Source: Caulobacter sp. UNC358MFTsu5.1
GTDB taxonomy: Bacteria; Pseudomonadota; Alphaproteobacteria; Caulobacterales; Caulobacteraceae
Assembly (NCBI RefSeq): GCF_000712075.1
Contig: NZ_JONW01000006.1
Coordinates: 248,001-312,000, forward strand
Direction: 5' to 3'
Length of the DNA stretch: 64,000 nt
A program made the position numbers and the translations under genes. How positions within the stretch are numbered: the first letter of the stretch is position 1; every line of letters starts with the position of its first letter. This document shows, one piece after another, positions 35,142 through 43,202 of the stretch. The notes beneath the pieces are model-generated. The model was given only the letters and a program-made list of their open reading frames with translations, did no database searches and was not told the origin of the DNA.

Positions 35142-35591
35142 ATGCTTCGAACCCTCGCCGCCGCCCCTTTTGCCCTGAGCCTGGTCCTGGCCCTCGCCGG
35201 ATGCGGGGAGTCGCCGATGGGCGCCTCCGAGGGCGCCTCGACCGCGCCCGCCGACGCGCCGGCCTCGACCCCGCCCGGACCGGACTTCTCCGGCGACTTC
35301 CAGCTGGTCGGGACCGAACCGTTCTGGGGCGGGCGGATCCAGGAAGACGGCCTGACCCTGTCGCGCGCCGGCCAGCCCGACGTCAGCGCCGCCAACGCCG
35401 GCGTGAAGGTCGAGGGCGACGTCGGGGTGTGGGGCGTGGGCGGCCTCGTGTTCCGGCTGCATCCCGAGCCCTGCACGGACGGCATGTCGGATCGCAAGTA
35501 CGACTACCGCGCCGAGGTGACGATCAACGGCCAGGTCCTGAGGGGCTGCGCGTCGTCGCCGCTGGGGCTGGAGGACCAGCCGAGGCCCTGA
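35142..35591 (+). CDS. Small lipoprotein with COG3650-like domain
   Basis: 149 residues. The signal peptide ends in a Leu-Ala-Gly-Cys lipobox (Cys21), followed by a Ser/Ala/Pro linker to about residue 48. The domain starts with FQLVGTEPFWGGRI and ends with PCTDGMSDRKYDYRAEVTINGQVLRGCA. The GTEPFW and CSDGMSD-type motifs match uncharacterised COG3650 envelope proteins, and the two Cys probably pair. It is divergent from the DNA methyltransferase gene with only 45 bp between starts. Confidence 0.8.
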   Translation: MLRTLAAAPFALSLVLALAGCGESPMGASEGASTAPADAPASTPPGPDFSGDFQLVGTEPFWGGRIQEDGLTLSRAGQPDVSAANAGVKVEGDVGVWGVGGLVFRLHPEPCTDGMSDRKYDYRAEVTINGQVLRGCASSPLGLEDQPRP

Positions 35592-35600
35592 CGGGGAAGG

Positions 35601-35741
35601 CTAGTTCCCGACGTCCATCAGCTCGTAGTGACCACGCGCGTCGAGATTCTGATGCACGCCGCCCGGCACGGGCAGCAGCAGGCCGATCGAGACGGCGGCG
35701 ACGGTGGCGAGGGCGAAGAGGGCCTTGACGGTGGAGGCCAT
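35601..35741 (-). CDS. 46-residue single-TM protein
   Basis: Small ORF from ATG 35741 to TAG 35601. It begins MASTVKALFALATVAAVSIG and continues with a short Leu/Pro stretch and a polar tail ending YELMDVGN. One N-terminal hydrophobic helix (about 7-24) could be an anchor or uncleaved signal. AGGA lies ten bases before the ATG. Many alphaproteobacteria encode similar tiny membrane proteins, but I do not recognise this one. Convergent with the lipoprotein gene, nine bases apart. Confidence 0.55.
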   Translation of the reverse strand: MASTVKALFALATVAAVSIGLLLPVPGGVHQNLDARGHYELMDVGN

Positions 35742-36118
35742 GGCGGCGGGGTCCTGGTTGCGATCTCCACCGGGATAGGCGGCCGATCGGCAACAAAGAT
35801 GGTTGCTGTTTGTCGGCGTTCAAGAGGGGCGGCGTCGCCCGCGGCCGCCGCCGCCGGGCCTTGGTCGGCAAGCGGAGCAAGACGCCCCGCGGGAGAACAT
35901 TTGTTCGCCCAGTTCTGCGGCTACCGGCGCTCCGGCGGGCCGGAGAGTTCCACGCTTCTGTAGAGCGCCACGGCTGATTTCGCCGAGACTTTGACCATTT
36001 GGAGGCTGTGCACAAATGTCACGTGAATGCACTTGCACCTCTAGGCCAAGCGGGCGATAGCAGCCCGAGAAACTCTTGTCCGATCAACTTGGATCGGGAA
36101 CCATAACGTGGGGATATC
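35742..36118. other. Non-coding region upstream of ugd
   Basis: 377 bp with no convincing gene. The right half is less GC-rich and should hold the ugd promoter. It contains GTGCA and TGCAC arms flanking CACGTG (about 36008-36035), and a GATCAACTTGGATC hairpin near 36080. The short open frames here lack start signals and family features. Confidence 0.5.
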
Positions 36119-37429
36119 ATGCGCGTAGCGATGATCGGCACCGGCTATGTGGGTCTGGTGTCTGGGGCGTGTTTCGCCGATTTCGGTCACGTGGTGACCT
36201 GCATCGACAAGGATCCGAGCAAGATCGAGCGCCTTGAGAAGGGCGAGATCCCGATCTTCGAGCCCGGTCTGGACGACCTGGTGGCCCGCAACGTCCGCGA
36301 AGGCCGCCTGTTCTTCACGCTGGAAGGCGCCCAGGCGATCAAGGAAGCCGACGCGGTGTTCATCGCCGTGGGCACCCCCACCCGCCGCGGCGACGGCCAC
36401 GCCGACCTGACCTACGTCTACGCGGCCGCCGAGGAGATCGCCGGCCTGATCGAGGACTTCACCGTGGTGGTCACCAAGTCGACCGTGCCGGTCGGCACCG
36501 GCGACGAGGTCGAGGCGATCATCAAGAAGGTCCGTCCGGACGCCCAGTTCGCCGTGGTCTCCAACCCCGAGTTCCTGCGCGAAGGCGCCGCGATCGAGGA
36601 CTTCAAACGTCCCGACCGGGTCGTGGTCGGCACCGAGGACGAGCGCGCCCAGGCGGTGATGCGCGAGCTGTACCGCCCGCTGTCGCTGAACGAGACGCCG
36701 ATCGTCTTCACCGGCCGCCGCACCAGCGAGCTGATCAAGTACGCGGCCAACGCCTTCCTGGCGATGAAGATCACCTTCATCAACGAGATGGCCGACCTCT
36801 GCGAAAAGGTCGGGGCCGACGTCCAGCAGGTGGCCAAGGGCATCGGCCTGGACAAGCGGATCGGCAGCAAGTTCCTGAACGCCGGCCCCGGCTACGGCGG
36901 TTCGTGCTTCCCGAAGGACACCATCGCCCTGGTGCGCACCGCCCAGCAGTACGGCGCGCCGACCAAGCTGATCGAGACCACGGTCGCCGTGAACGACTCC
37001 CGCAAGAAGGCCATGGCCGAGAAGGTCGCCGCCGTGCTGGGCACGGACGACCTGGCCGGCAAGATCGTCGGGGTCCTGGGCGTGACCTTCAAGCCCAACA
37101 CCGACGACATGCGCGACGCCCCCAGCCTCGACATCCTGCCGGCCCTGCAGGCCAAGGGCGCCAAGGTCCAGGCCTTCGACCCGGAAGGCGCCAAGGAAGC
37201 CTCGCACATGATGCCGGGTGTCACCTTCGTCTCGGGCCCCTACGAGGCCGCCCAAGGCGCGGACGTGCTGCTGATCCTCACCGAGTGGGACCAGTTCCGC
37301 GCCCTGGACCTGACGCGCCTGAAGGGCCTGCTCAACGCCCCGGTCGTCGTCGACCTGCGCAACGTCTACAAGCCGGCCGAAATGGTCCGCGCCGGCTTCA
37401 CCTACGCCTCCATCGGGCGCGGCGCATGA
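36119..37429 (+). CDS. ugd: UDP-glucose 6-dehydrogenase
   Basis: 436 residues. It oxidises UDP-glucose to UDP-glucuronate with two NAD+. The N-terminal Rossmann motif is VAMIGTGYVGLVSGACFADFGH, EPGLDDLV is at about residue 45, and the catalytic Cys263 lies in GPGYGGSCFPKD. The C-terminal domain starts with VLGVTFKPNTDDMRDAPS. First gene of the polysaccharide locus; its stop overlaps the start of the epimerase gene (ATGA), so the two steps are translated together. Confidence 0.95.
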   Translation: MRVAMIGTGYVGLVSGACFADFGHVVTCIDKDPSKIERLEKGEIPIFEPGLDDLVARNVREGRLFFTLEGAQAIKEADAVFIAVGTPTRRGDGHADLTYVYAAAEEIAGLIEDFTVVVTKSTVPVGTGDEVEAIIKKVRPDAQFAVVSNPEFLREGAAIEDFKRPDRVVVGTEDERAQAVMRELYRPLSLNETPIVFTGRRTSELIKYAANAFLAMKITFINEMADLCEKVGADVQQVAKGIGLDKRIGSKFLNAGPGYGGSCFPKDTIALVRTAQQYGAPTKLIETTVAVNDSRKKAMAEKVAAVLGTDDLAGKIVGVLGVTFKPNTDDMRDAPSLDILPALQAKGAKVQAFDPEGAKEASHMMPGVTFVSGPYEAAQGADVLLILTEWDQFRALDLTRLKGLLNAPVVVDLRNVYKPAEMVRAGFTYASIGRGA

Positions 37430-38409
37430 GTCAGGGGCCGGTCATCGTCACCGGCGCCGCCGGCTTCATCGGCATGCACGTGGCCGAGCGCCTGCTCGAC
37501 CGCGGGGAGACGGTGATCGGCGTCGATGTCTTCAACGACTACTATGACCCGACCCTGAAGGCCGCCCGCGCCGCCCGTCTCGACGGGCGGCCGGGGTTCA
37601 CCATGGTCCGCCTCGACATCGCCGACGACGCGGCGGTGATGGAGCTGGTCCGGTCCAGCGGGGCCAAGCGGATCGTCCACCTGGCCGCCCAGGCCGGGGT
37701 GCGCTACTCGATCGACAACCCGTTCGCCTACCAACGCTCGAACCTGGCCGGCCACCTGTCGATCCTGGAGGCCGCGCGCCACAACGGCGTGACCCACCTG
37801 GTCTACGCCTCGTCCAGCTCGGTCTACGGCGATCGCCCGCAGTCCCTGGCCGGCGGCGAGGGCGCGGGCTTCAAGGAGACCGACGCGGTCGACGCGCCGG
37901 TGTCGCTCTATGCGGCGACCAAGCGCGCCAACGAGCTGATGAGCATCAGCTACGCCAAGCTCTACGGCTTCCCGATGTCGGGCCTGCGGTTCTTCACCGT
38001 CTACGGCCCGTGGGGACGCCCCGACATGGCCTATTACGGCTTCACCCAGAAGATCCTGAAGGGCGAGCCCATCGAGGTCTATGGCGAGGGCAGGATGGCC
38101 CGCGACTTCACCTATATCGACGACATCGTCGACGGGATCGTCGGCGTGCTGGACCGTCCGCCGGCCCAGGGCGGCCACGAGATCTACAACATCGGCGACA
38201 ACGATCCCGTCGGCCTGATGGACATGATCACCACGCTCGAGAAGGCCATCGGCCGCGAGGCGGTGAAGATCATGCGCCCGATGCAGCCGGGCGACGTCAC
38301 CGCCACCTACGCCGACATCACCAAGCTCAACGCCTTGACCGGCTACAAGCCCAAGGTGAAGCTGGAGGAGGGGCTGGGCCGGTTCGCCGCGTGGTGGAAG
38401 TCGCGCTGA
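37426..38409 (+). CDS. UDP-glucuronate 4-epimerase-like SDR
   Basis: 327 residues, extended SDR. The NAD motif TGAAGFIGMHVAERLL is at 9-24. The UDP-GlcA 4-epimerase-type segments VFNDYYDPTLKAAR and HLAAQAGVRYSIDNPFAY are present, with catalytic Tyr162 and Lys166 in SLYAATKRANE. RFFTVYGPWGRPDMAY is also typical. It converts UDP-glucuronate to UDP-galacturonate, matching the upstream dehydrogenase with a 4-bp overlap. Specificity is inferred from motifs and context. Confidence 0.9.
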   Translation: MSQGPVIVTGAAGFIGMHVAERLLDRGETVIGVDVFNDYYDPTLKAARAARLDGRPGFTMVRLDIADDAAVMELVRSSGAKRIVHLAAQAGVRYSIDNPFAYQRSNLAGHLSILEAARHNGVTHLVYASSSSVYGDRPQSLAGGEGAGFKETDAVDAPVSLYAATKRANELMSISYAKLYGFPMSGLRFFTVYGPWGRPDMAYYGFTQKILKGEPIEVYGEGRMARDFTYIDDIVDGIVGVLDRPPAQGGHEIYNIGDNDPVGLMDMITTLEKAIGREAVKIMRPMQPGDVTATYADITKLNALTGYKPKVKLEEGLGRFAAWWKSR

Positions 38410-38410
38410 C

Positions 38411-39229
38411 CTAGTCCAGCGGCGGCGGATTGGCCCGGAACACCTCGGCCGGAACCGTGGTCATGTTGTAGGACCGCCAGCAGGCGCCCACCCGCTTGAA
38501 GCGGCCGATGCCGGCGTCGCCGTTCGAGACCTTGTCGCCCTTGTAGGCCGAGTGGGTCGCGGTCCAGTAGTCCAGCCCCGCGCTGAGCAGGTAGTTGGCC
38601 TTGTCGCGGTCGTCGACGCCGGACTCGTCGGGAACCAGCCGGGCCTGCACGGTGACGAACACCCCGCCCAGCCTGTCGTGGTCGAACGGCTTCTTGCCGC
38701 TGGTCGGCCAGAAGTGGAAGTTCCGGTCGGGGATCATCCGCACCAGGGTCCCGCCGTCGGGCGCCGGCTTGGCGTCGGCGGCAATGGCGGGCTTGGAGTG
38801 GAAGTCCTCCGGGAAGGCCCGGCCCGCGACGTTCTCCGACGCCTGCACCTGTTCCCAGCGGCCCGTCGTCCTGTCGAGCAGATAGGTGCGGTAGCGGCGC
38901 AGCTCGACCAGGGTGTGGCTGGAAGTGCTGGGATCGACGCTCTGCCACAGCTGGCCCCAGCCCTGGACCGCGCCGTACCGCGGGGGCGGCTTGCTGCCGT
39001 AGAAGATGCGCGGCTTGACCGCGTAGGTGGGGTACGAGCGGCCGGTCTTCTTGTCGGTCCAGATCAGCTTGGCGCCGTGCGGCAGGGTCTCGCTGTGCAG
39101 CTTCATGTCGCTGAGCACGGTGTCGACGTCGTTGGCGGCTTCCGGGCAGGTCGCGTCGCCGGGCCGGGCCTGGGCCGCGCCTGCCCAAAAAAGACCCAGC
39201 AGGCCGAGTGTCATGACGAACGAACGCAT
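38411..39229 (-). CDS. Secreted protein, unknown function
   Basis: 272 residues. The signal peptide MRSFVMTLGLLGLFWAGAAQA is cleaved before RPGDATCPEAAND. The mature part is polar with several Trp and aromatic clusters (YGAVQGWGQLWQSVD, RNFHFWPTSGKKPFDHDRLGG). There are two Cys (Cys27 and one in VGACWRSYN) and no recognised domain. ATG 39229 is chosen over 39271 because it starts the signal peptide. It points against the polysaccharide genes; its stop is one base from the epimerase stop. Confidence 0.7.
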   Translation of the reverse strand: MRSFVMTLGLLGLFWAGAAQARPGDATCPEAANDVDTVLSDMKLHSETLPHGAKLIWTDKKTGRSYPTYAVKPRIFYGSKPPPRYGAVQGWGQLWQSVDPSTSSHTLVELRRYRTYLLDRTTGRWEQVQASENVAGRAFPEDFHSKPAIAADAKPAPDGGTLVRMIPDRNFHFWPTSGKKPFDHDRLGGVFVTVQARLVPDESGVDDRDKANYLLSAGLDYWTATHSAYKGDKVSNGDAGIGRFKRVGACWRSYNMTTVPAEVFRANPPPLD

Positions 39230-39424
39230 GGCGAGCTCCTGATTAAACCGAGACAACGACGAATCCGCCAAGCTTCGTCACACAAAGGTGCTAAGGCGCG
39301 TGGCGTTGGGTGCATTGCAGCATCGATGATCATCAAGACGATAAAACGGCCCGAAACGATGTCCATTTCAGCCCCCCTCGTCGGGGCGCCGGAAAGAAGT
39401 TGACCCGGCGACGGGTTATGGGGG

Positions 39425-41113
39425 ATGAGGGGCCTCAGTGCTGACAGCTTCGGGGGCGGTGACTTGACTGGATTTATGTCATTTTTTCAGCATATTTCCA
39501 TTCCTCATCGCGACCCGAATGAAGCGTCCGTTATTCTATTCAATAGCTGGACGTTCTTCTTCTTTATGCTGGTGGCCTATCCCGCCTTCCTGGTGGTGCG
39601 GCGCCATCTGACACTGCGCAATATTGTCCTCTGCCTGTTCAGCTACGTCTTCTACGGCTGGTGGGACCCGCGTTTCCTGATCCTGGTGGCCGTCTCCACG
39701 TCGGTCGACTACATGGCCGCGCTCGGCGCGGCCGGTAAGCTGGTGTCCTGGACGGACCGCTGGAAGGCCGCCGCCTGGCTGATCGGCGTGACCCTGCTGT
39801 CGCTGCTGTTCTCGCCGCCCGGCAATCTCTGGATCGTGCCGGCCGCGTTCGGCGGGACCGCCGCGGTGCTGGGCGTGACGGCGCTGTTCGACCGCATGGA
39901 AGAACGCCGCCGCCGGGTCGCCTGGCTGTGCCTGTCGCTGTTCACGAACCTCGGCATCCTGGCGTTCTTCAAGTATTTCAACTTCTTCTACGAGTCCCTG
40001 CACGACGCGATCAGCCTGGCCGGTTTGAACATCCCGCGCCTGGGCCTGGAGGTCGTGCTGCCCGTCGGCCTGTCGTTCTACACCTTCCAGGCCATCAGCC
40101 GGACGATCGACAGCTTCCAGGGGCGCTACGACCCGCAGTACTCGCTGGTCAACTACGCGGCGTTCCACGCCTTCTTCCCCCAGCTGGTCGCCGGTCCGAT
40201 CGAGCGCGCCTGGCACCTGATGCCGCAGTTCGAACGCATCCTGCCCCTGGACATGAACATGGTCTGGTCGGGCCTCCGGGTGTTCATCTGGGGCCTCTAT
40301 ATGAAGCTCGTCATCGCCGACAACATCGCGCCGGTGGCCAACCAGGTGTTCGCCGGCCACAGCGACGGGTCGGCCGGGGCGGCGATGGCCGGGCTGCTGG
40401 CCTTCACCTTCCAGATCTATTGCGACTTCGCCGGCTATTCGAACATGGCCCGCGGCGTGGCCCGGATGCTGGGCTTCGACCTGATGGTCAATTTCAACCT
40501 GCCCTACTTCTCGCGCACCCCGTCCGAGTTCTGGCAGCGCTGGCACATCAGCCTGTCGCAGTGGCTGCGCGACTATCTGTACATCCCGCTGGGCGGCAAC
40601 CGCGCCGGGGTGTCCAAGACCTATCGCAACCTGATGCTGACCATGCTGCTGGGCGGGCTGTGGCACGGCGCGGCCTGGACCTTCGTGGTCTGGGGCGCGA
40701 TCCACGGCGGCATCCTGGTGATCTTCCGGTTCTTCAAGATCGACGACGTGGCCAAGGACGCGCCGAACGGTCCCAAGGGCTGGGTGATCAACATCGGCCT
40801 GTGGGCGGCGACCATGCTGCTGGTCGTGCTGGCCTGGGCCTTCTTCCGCGCCCAGAACCTGGGCGAGGCGACGCGCGTCCTGCAGCAGGCGGTCGGCGGG
40901 CTGGACGGCTACAGCTGGGCGACCTTCGGGCCGGTGATCTCGTTCATCTTCCCGCTGGTGCTGGTCGAGGCCTGGCAGCGCTGGAAGAAGAACATCGAGT
41001 TCCTGAACGCGGGGCCGTTCATCGTGCGCTACACCACGACCATGGCGACGCTGCTGGCGATCATCGCGCTCAGCGCCAGCCAGGCCCAGCCTTTCATCTA
41101 CTTCAACTTCTGA
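39425..41113 (+). CDS. MBOAT-family O-acyltransferase (AlgI-like)
   Basis: 562 residues with about eleven hydrophobic segments. It begins with an AlgI-like FNSWTFFFFMLVAYPAFLVVRRHLTLRN, and the central PQLVAGPIERAWHLMPQF, FCDFAGYSNMARG-like YCDFAGYSNMARGVARMLGF and WRHIS-type FWQRWHISLSQWLRDYLYIPLGGN follow. The catalytic His is in LLGGLWHGAAWTF. Such proteins pass acetyl groups across the inner membrane to exported polysaccharide. ATG 39476 is an alternative start. It pairs with the SGNH gene ten bases downstream, like AlgI with AlgJ/AlgX. Confidence 0.9.
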   Translation: MRGLSADSFGGGDLTGFMSFFQHISIPHRDPNEASVILFNSWTFFFFMLVAYPAFLVVRRHLTLRNIVLCLFSYVFYGWWDPRFLILVAVSTSVDYMAALGAAGKLVSWTDRWKAAAWLIGVTLLSLLFSPPGNLWIVPAAFGGTAAVLGVTALFDRMEERRRRVAWLCLSLFTNLGILAFFKYFNFFYESLHDAISLAGLNIPRLGLEVVLPVGLSFYTFQAISRTIDSFQGRYDPQYSLVNYAAFHAFFPQLVAGPIERAWHLMPQFERILPLDMNMVWSGLRVFIWGLYMKLVIADNIAPVANQVFAGHSDGSAGAAMAGLLAFTFQIYCDFAGYSNMARGVARMLGFDLMVNFNLPYFSRTPSEFWQRWHISLSQWLRDYLYIPLGGNRAGVSKTYRNLMLTMLLGGLWHGAAWTFVVWGAIHGGILVIFRFFKIDDVAKDAPNGPKGWVINIGLWAATMLLVVLAWAFFRAQNLGEATRVLQQAVGGLDGYSWATFGPVISFIFPLVLVEAWQRWKKNIEFLNAGPFIVRYTTTMATLLAIIALSASQAQPFIYFNF

Positions 41114-41123
41114 GGGGCGCCAG

Positions 41124-42284
41124 GTGTCTTCCGTGTCGCAAGAAACCGCATCGCCCGCCGCGTCCGACCGTCCCCTGGCCGCGCGCCTGGCGCTGGGCGC
41201 GCTGAAGGTCGTGGGACTGGTCGTCTACACCCTGCTGTTCGCCGAGCTGTTCATCCGGCTGGTGGTGCACCAGCCGATCCTGCCGCGCTACGTGACCGAC
41301 ACCCCCTGGGGCGTGCGGGGCAACATCCCCAACGCGCGGTTCTGGCAGCGCACCTCCGAGGTGACGGCCGCCTTCCACTACAACAGCCAGGGCATGCGGG
41401 ACGACCGGGTCTTCCCGCTGGCCAAGCCGGCGGGCGTCTGCCGCGTGGCCCTGTTCGGCGACTCCTACTTCGCCGGCTTCGAGCTGAAGTATCCCGACAC
41501 CTACGCCCACCGCCTGGAAGAGGCCCTGCGCCAGCGCGGCTACAAGGTGGAGGTCCTGAACTTCGCGGTCAGCGGCTTCGGCACCGCCGAGCACAACCGG
41601 ACCTATGAAGGCTTCGCCAGGAAGTTCTCGCCGGACCTGGTGCTCTACGAGTGGCACCTGACCGACTTCGACGACAACGTCCGCTCGGGCCTCTATCGCC
41701 TGAAGGACGGCCAGCTGCAGCCGGGAGGGGCCACGTTCCTGCCGTCGATCAGCGTGCAGAACAAGCTGATGAAGTCGAGCGCCTATCGTTTCTTGGCCGA
41801 CAACAGCCAGCTCTACAACTTCCTGCGCGAGAACCTGGCGCGCTACGCCAAGCGGGCGCTGAAGGTGGTCAACGCCAAGGCGGCGGGCGACGAGGAAGGC
41901 GGCGGCGCCGGCAACCTCGGGGCGGCGGTCTACGCCAAGGCCTCGCCCTACGCGGTGTCGCTGTCCCAGGCGCTGCTCGACCAGGCCAAGGCCTCGGCGG
42001 CCCGCGACGGCGCCGGCTTCTACGTGATGGAGATCCCGCGTCCGGTGTCGCGGACCCAGTTCGAGCCGTCGATCACCCAGATGTCGCCCCAATTCCTGGG
42101 CACGCTGAACCTGATCCAACCGACGCCGCAGCTGACCGCGGCCGGCCGGCCCGATCGCAAGCTCTATCTGGAGCACGGCGCGCAGCACCTGTCGCCCGAC
42201 GGCGTCGGCGTGATCCTCGCCGCGTCCCTCGACCGGATCGCCAGCGATCCCCGACTGCAAAGGTGCCATGGCGACCCGTCCTGA
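41124..42284 (+). CDS. Membrane-anchored SGNH hydrolase, AlgJ/AlgX-like partner
   Basis: 386 residues. One transmembrane helix near 26-50 (ALGALKVVGLVVYTLLFAELFIRLVV) leaves a periplasmic SGNH domain. Block I is CRVALFGDSYFAGFE, with a possible block V as QHLSPDG near residue 360. Followed by a second SGNH gene with a 17-bp overlap. It likely accepts the acetyl group delivered by the MBOAT protein and places it on the polymer, or removes it. GTG 41124 follows GAGGGG. Confidence 0.8.
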   Translation: MSSVSQETASPAASDRPLAARLALGALKVVGLVVYTLLFAELFIRLVVHQPILPRYVTDTPWGVRGNIPNARFWQRTSEVTAAFHYNSQGMRDDRVFPLAKPAGVCRVALFGDSYFAGFELKYPDTYAHRLEEALRQRGYKVEVLNFAVSGFGTAEHNRTYEGFARKFSPDLVLYEWHLTDFDDNVRSGLYRLKDGQLQPGGATFLPSISVQNKLMKSSAYRFLADNSQLYNFLRENLARYAKRALKVVNAKAAGDEEGGGAGNLGAAVYAKASPYAVSLSQALLDQAKASAARDGAGFYVMEIPRPVSRTQFEPSITQMSPQFLGTLNLIQPTPQLTAAGRPDRKLYLEHGAQHLSPDGVGVILAASLDRIASDPRLQRCHGDPS

Positions 42285-43062
42285 CATCGTCGCCCGCGCC
42301 GCCGGCCTGCTCCTGCGCCTGACGACGGGCCTGACAGTGGGACTGGCGGCGGGATCGGCGGCGGCCTCGCCCGCGCCGATCCGGATGATCCTGGTCGGCG
42401 ACTCCACGGTCGCGCCCCATTCCGGCTACGGCGACGCCCTGTGCGCGCGGATGGCGGTCGAGGCCACGTGCGTGAACACCGCGCGGGGCGGCCGCAGCTC
42501 GGCCAGTTTCCGCGCCGACGGGTCGTGGGACAGGGTGGCCCGCCTGCTCGGCCGACGCGGGCCCTGGACCGCGACCTACGTGCTGGTCCAGTTCGGCCAC
42601 AACGACCAGCCCGGCCGGCCGGGCCGCTCGACGGACGTGGCGACCACCTTCCCCGCCAACATGGCCCGCTACGTCGCCGACATCCGGGCCGCCGGCGCGC
42701 GCCCCATCCTGGTGACGCCCTTGTGCCGGCGGATGTTCAAGGACGGCGAGCTCCAGGACACCCTGACGCCCTGGGCCGACGCCACCCGCCGCGTCGCGGC
42801 CGAAGCGGGCGTTCCGGTCATCGACCTGCACGCCGACAGCTGCCGGGCGGTGCGCGGCATGGGCCCCGAGGCGTCCCTCGCGCTCGGCGCGGGAACGATC
42901 TCGCCGCCCGAGCCCGACGGCCAACCCGCGCCGAAAGGCCGGCCTCGGATCGACTACACGCATCTGGGACCCGACGGCGCGGCGACCTTCGCCAAGATGG
43001 TCGCCGGCGAACTGGCGCGCGCCGAGCCGCGCCTGACGCCCTATCTCGAGGACGGCCGATGA
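42268..43062 (+). CDS. Secreted SGNH esterase, rhamnogalacturonan acetylesterase-like
   Basis: 264 residues with a signal peptide ending around AAGSAAASPA. SGNH block I is ILVGDSTVAPHSGYGDAL, block II NTARGGRSSASF, block III VLVQFGHNDQPG, and block V DYTHLGPDGA (Asp, His). The GDST/QFGHND/THL set is that of rhamnogalacturonan acetylesterases, which remove acetyl groups from galacturonate chains. It overlaps the SGNH gene before it by 17 bp and the 47-codon ORF after it by 4 bp. Confidence 0.85.
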   Translation: MATRPDIVARAAGLLLRLTTGLTVGLAAGSAAASPAPIRMILVGDSTVAPHSGYGDALCARMAVEATCVNTARGGRSSASFRADGSWDRVARLLGRRGPWTATYVLVQFGHNDQPGRPGRSTDVATTFPANMARYVADIRAAGARPILVTPLCRRMFKDGELQDTLTPWADATRRVAAEAGVPVIDLHADSCRAVRGMGPEASLALGAGTISPPEPDGQPAPKGRPRIDYTHLGPDGAATFAKMVAGELARAEPRLTPYLEDGR

Positions 43063-43202
43063 GCGCATCTCTCGCCCGCGTTATGGAAGCCGTCGGACTT
43101 TCTCTGCTAGGGGAGGGCCCGGCGGACTCGGAAGGATCGGCGATCGTCATGCACAGTGTTCGGACGGCCCGCTTCCCGCGCGACGAGGGGAGCCTGACAT
43201 GA
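43059..43202 (+). CDS. 47-codon ORF coupled at both ends (small protein or coupling leader)
   Basis: ATG 43059 overlaps the esterase stop (ATGA), and its TGA (43200-43202) overlaps the polymerase ATG at 43199 in the same way. The product begins MSASLARVMEAVGLSLLGEGP and ends FPRDEGSLT. It is mildly hydrophobic at the N-terminus and otherwise polar, with no recognised family. The tiling suggests real translation, either as a small protein or as a device that carries ribosomes into the polymerase gene. GAGGGGAG within the ORF lies seven bases before the polymerase ATG. Low-to-moderate certainty. Confidence 0.45.
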   Translation: MSASLARVMEAVGLSLLGEGPADSEGSAIVMHSVRTARFPRDEGSLT

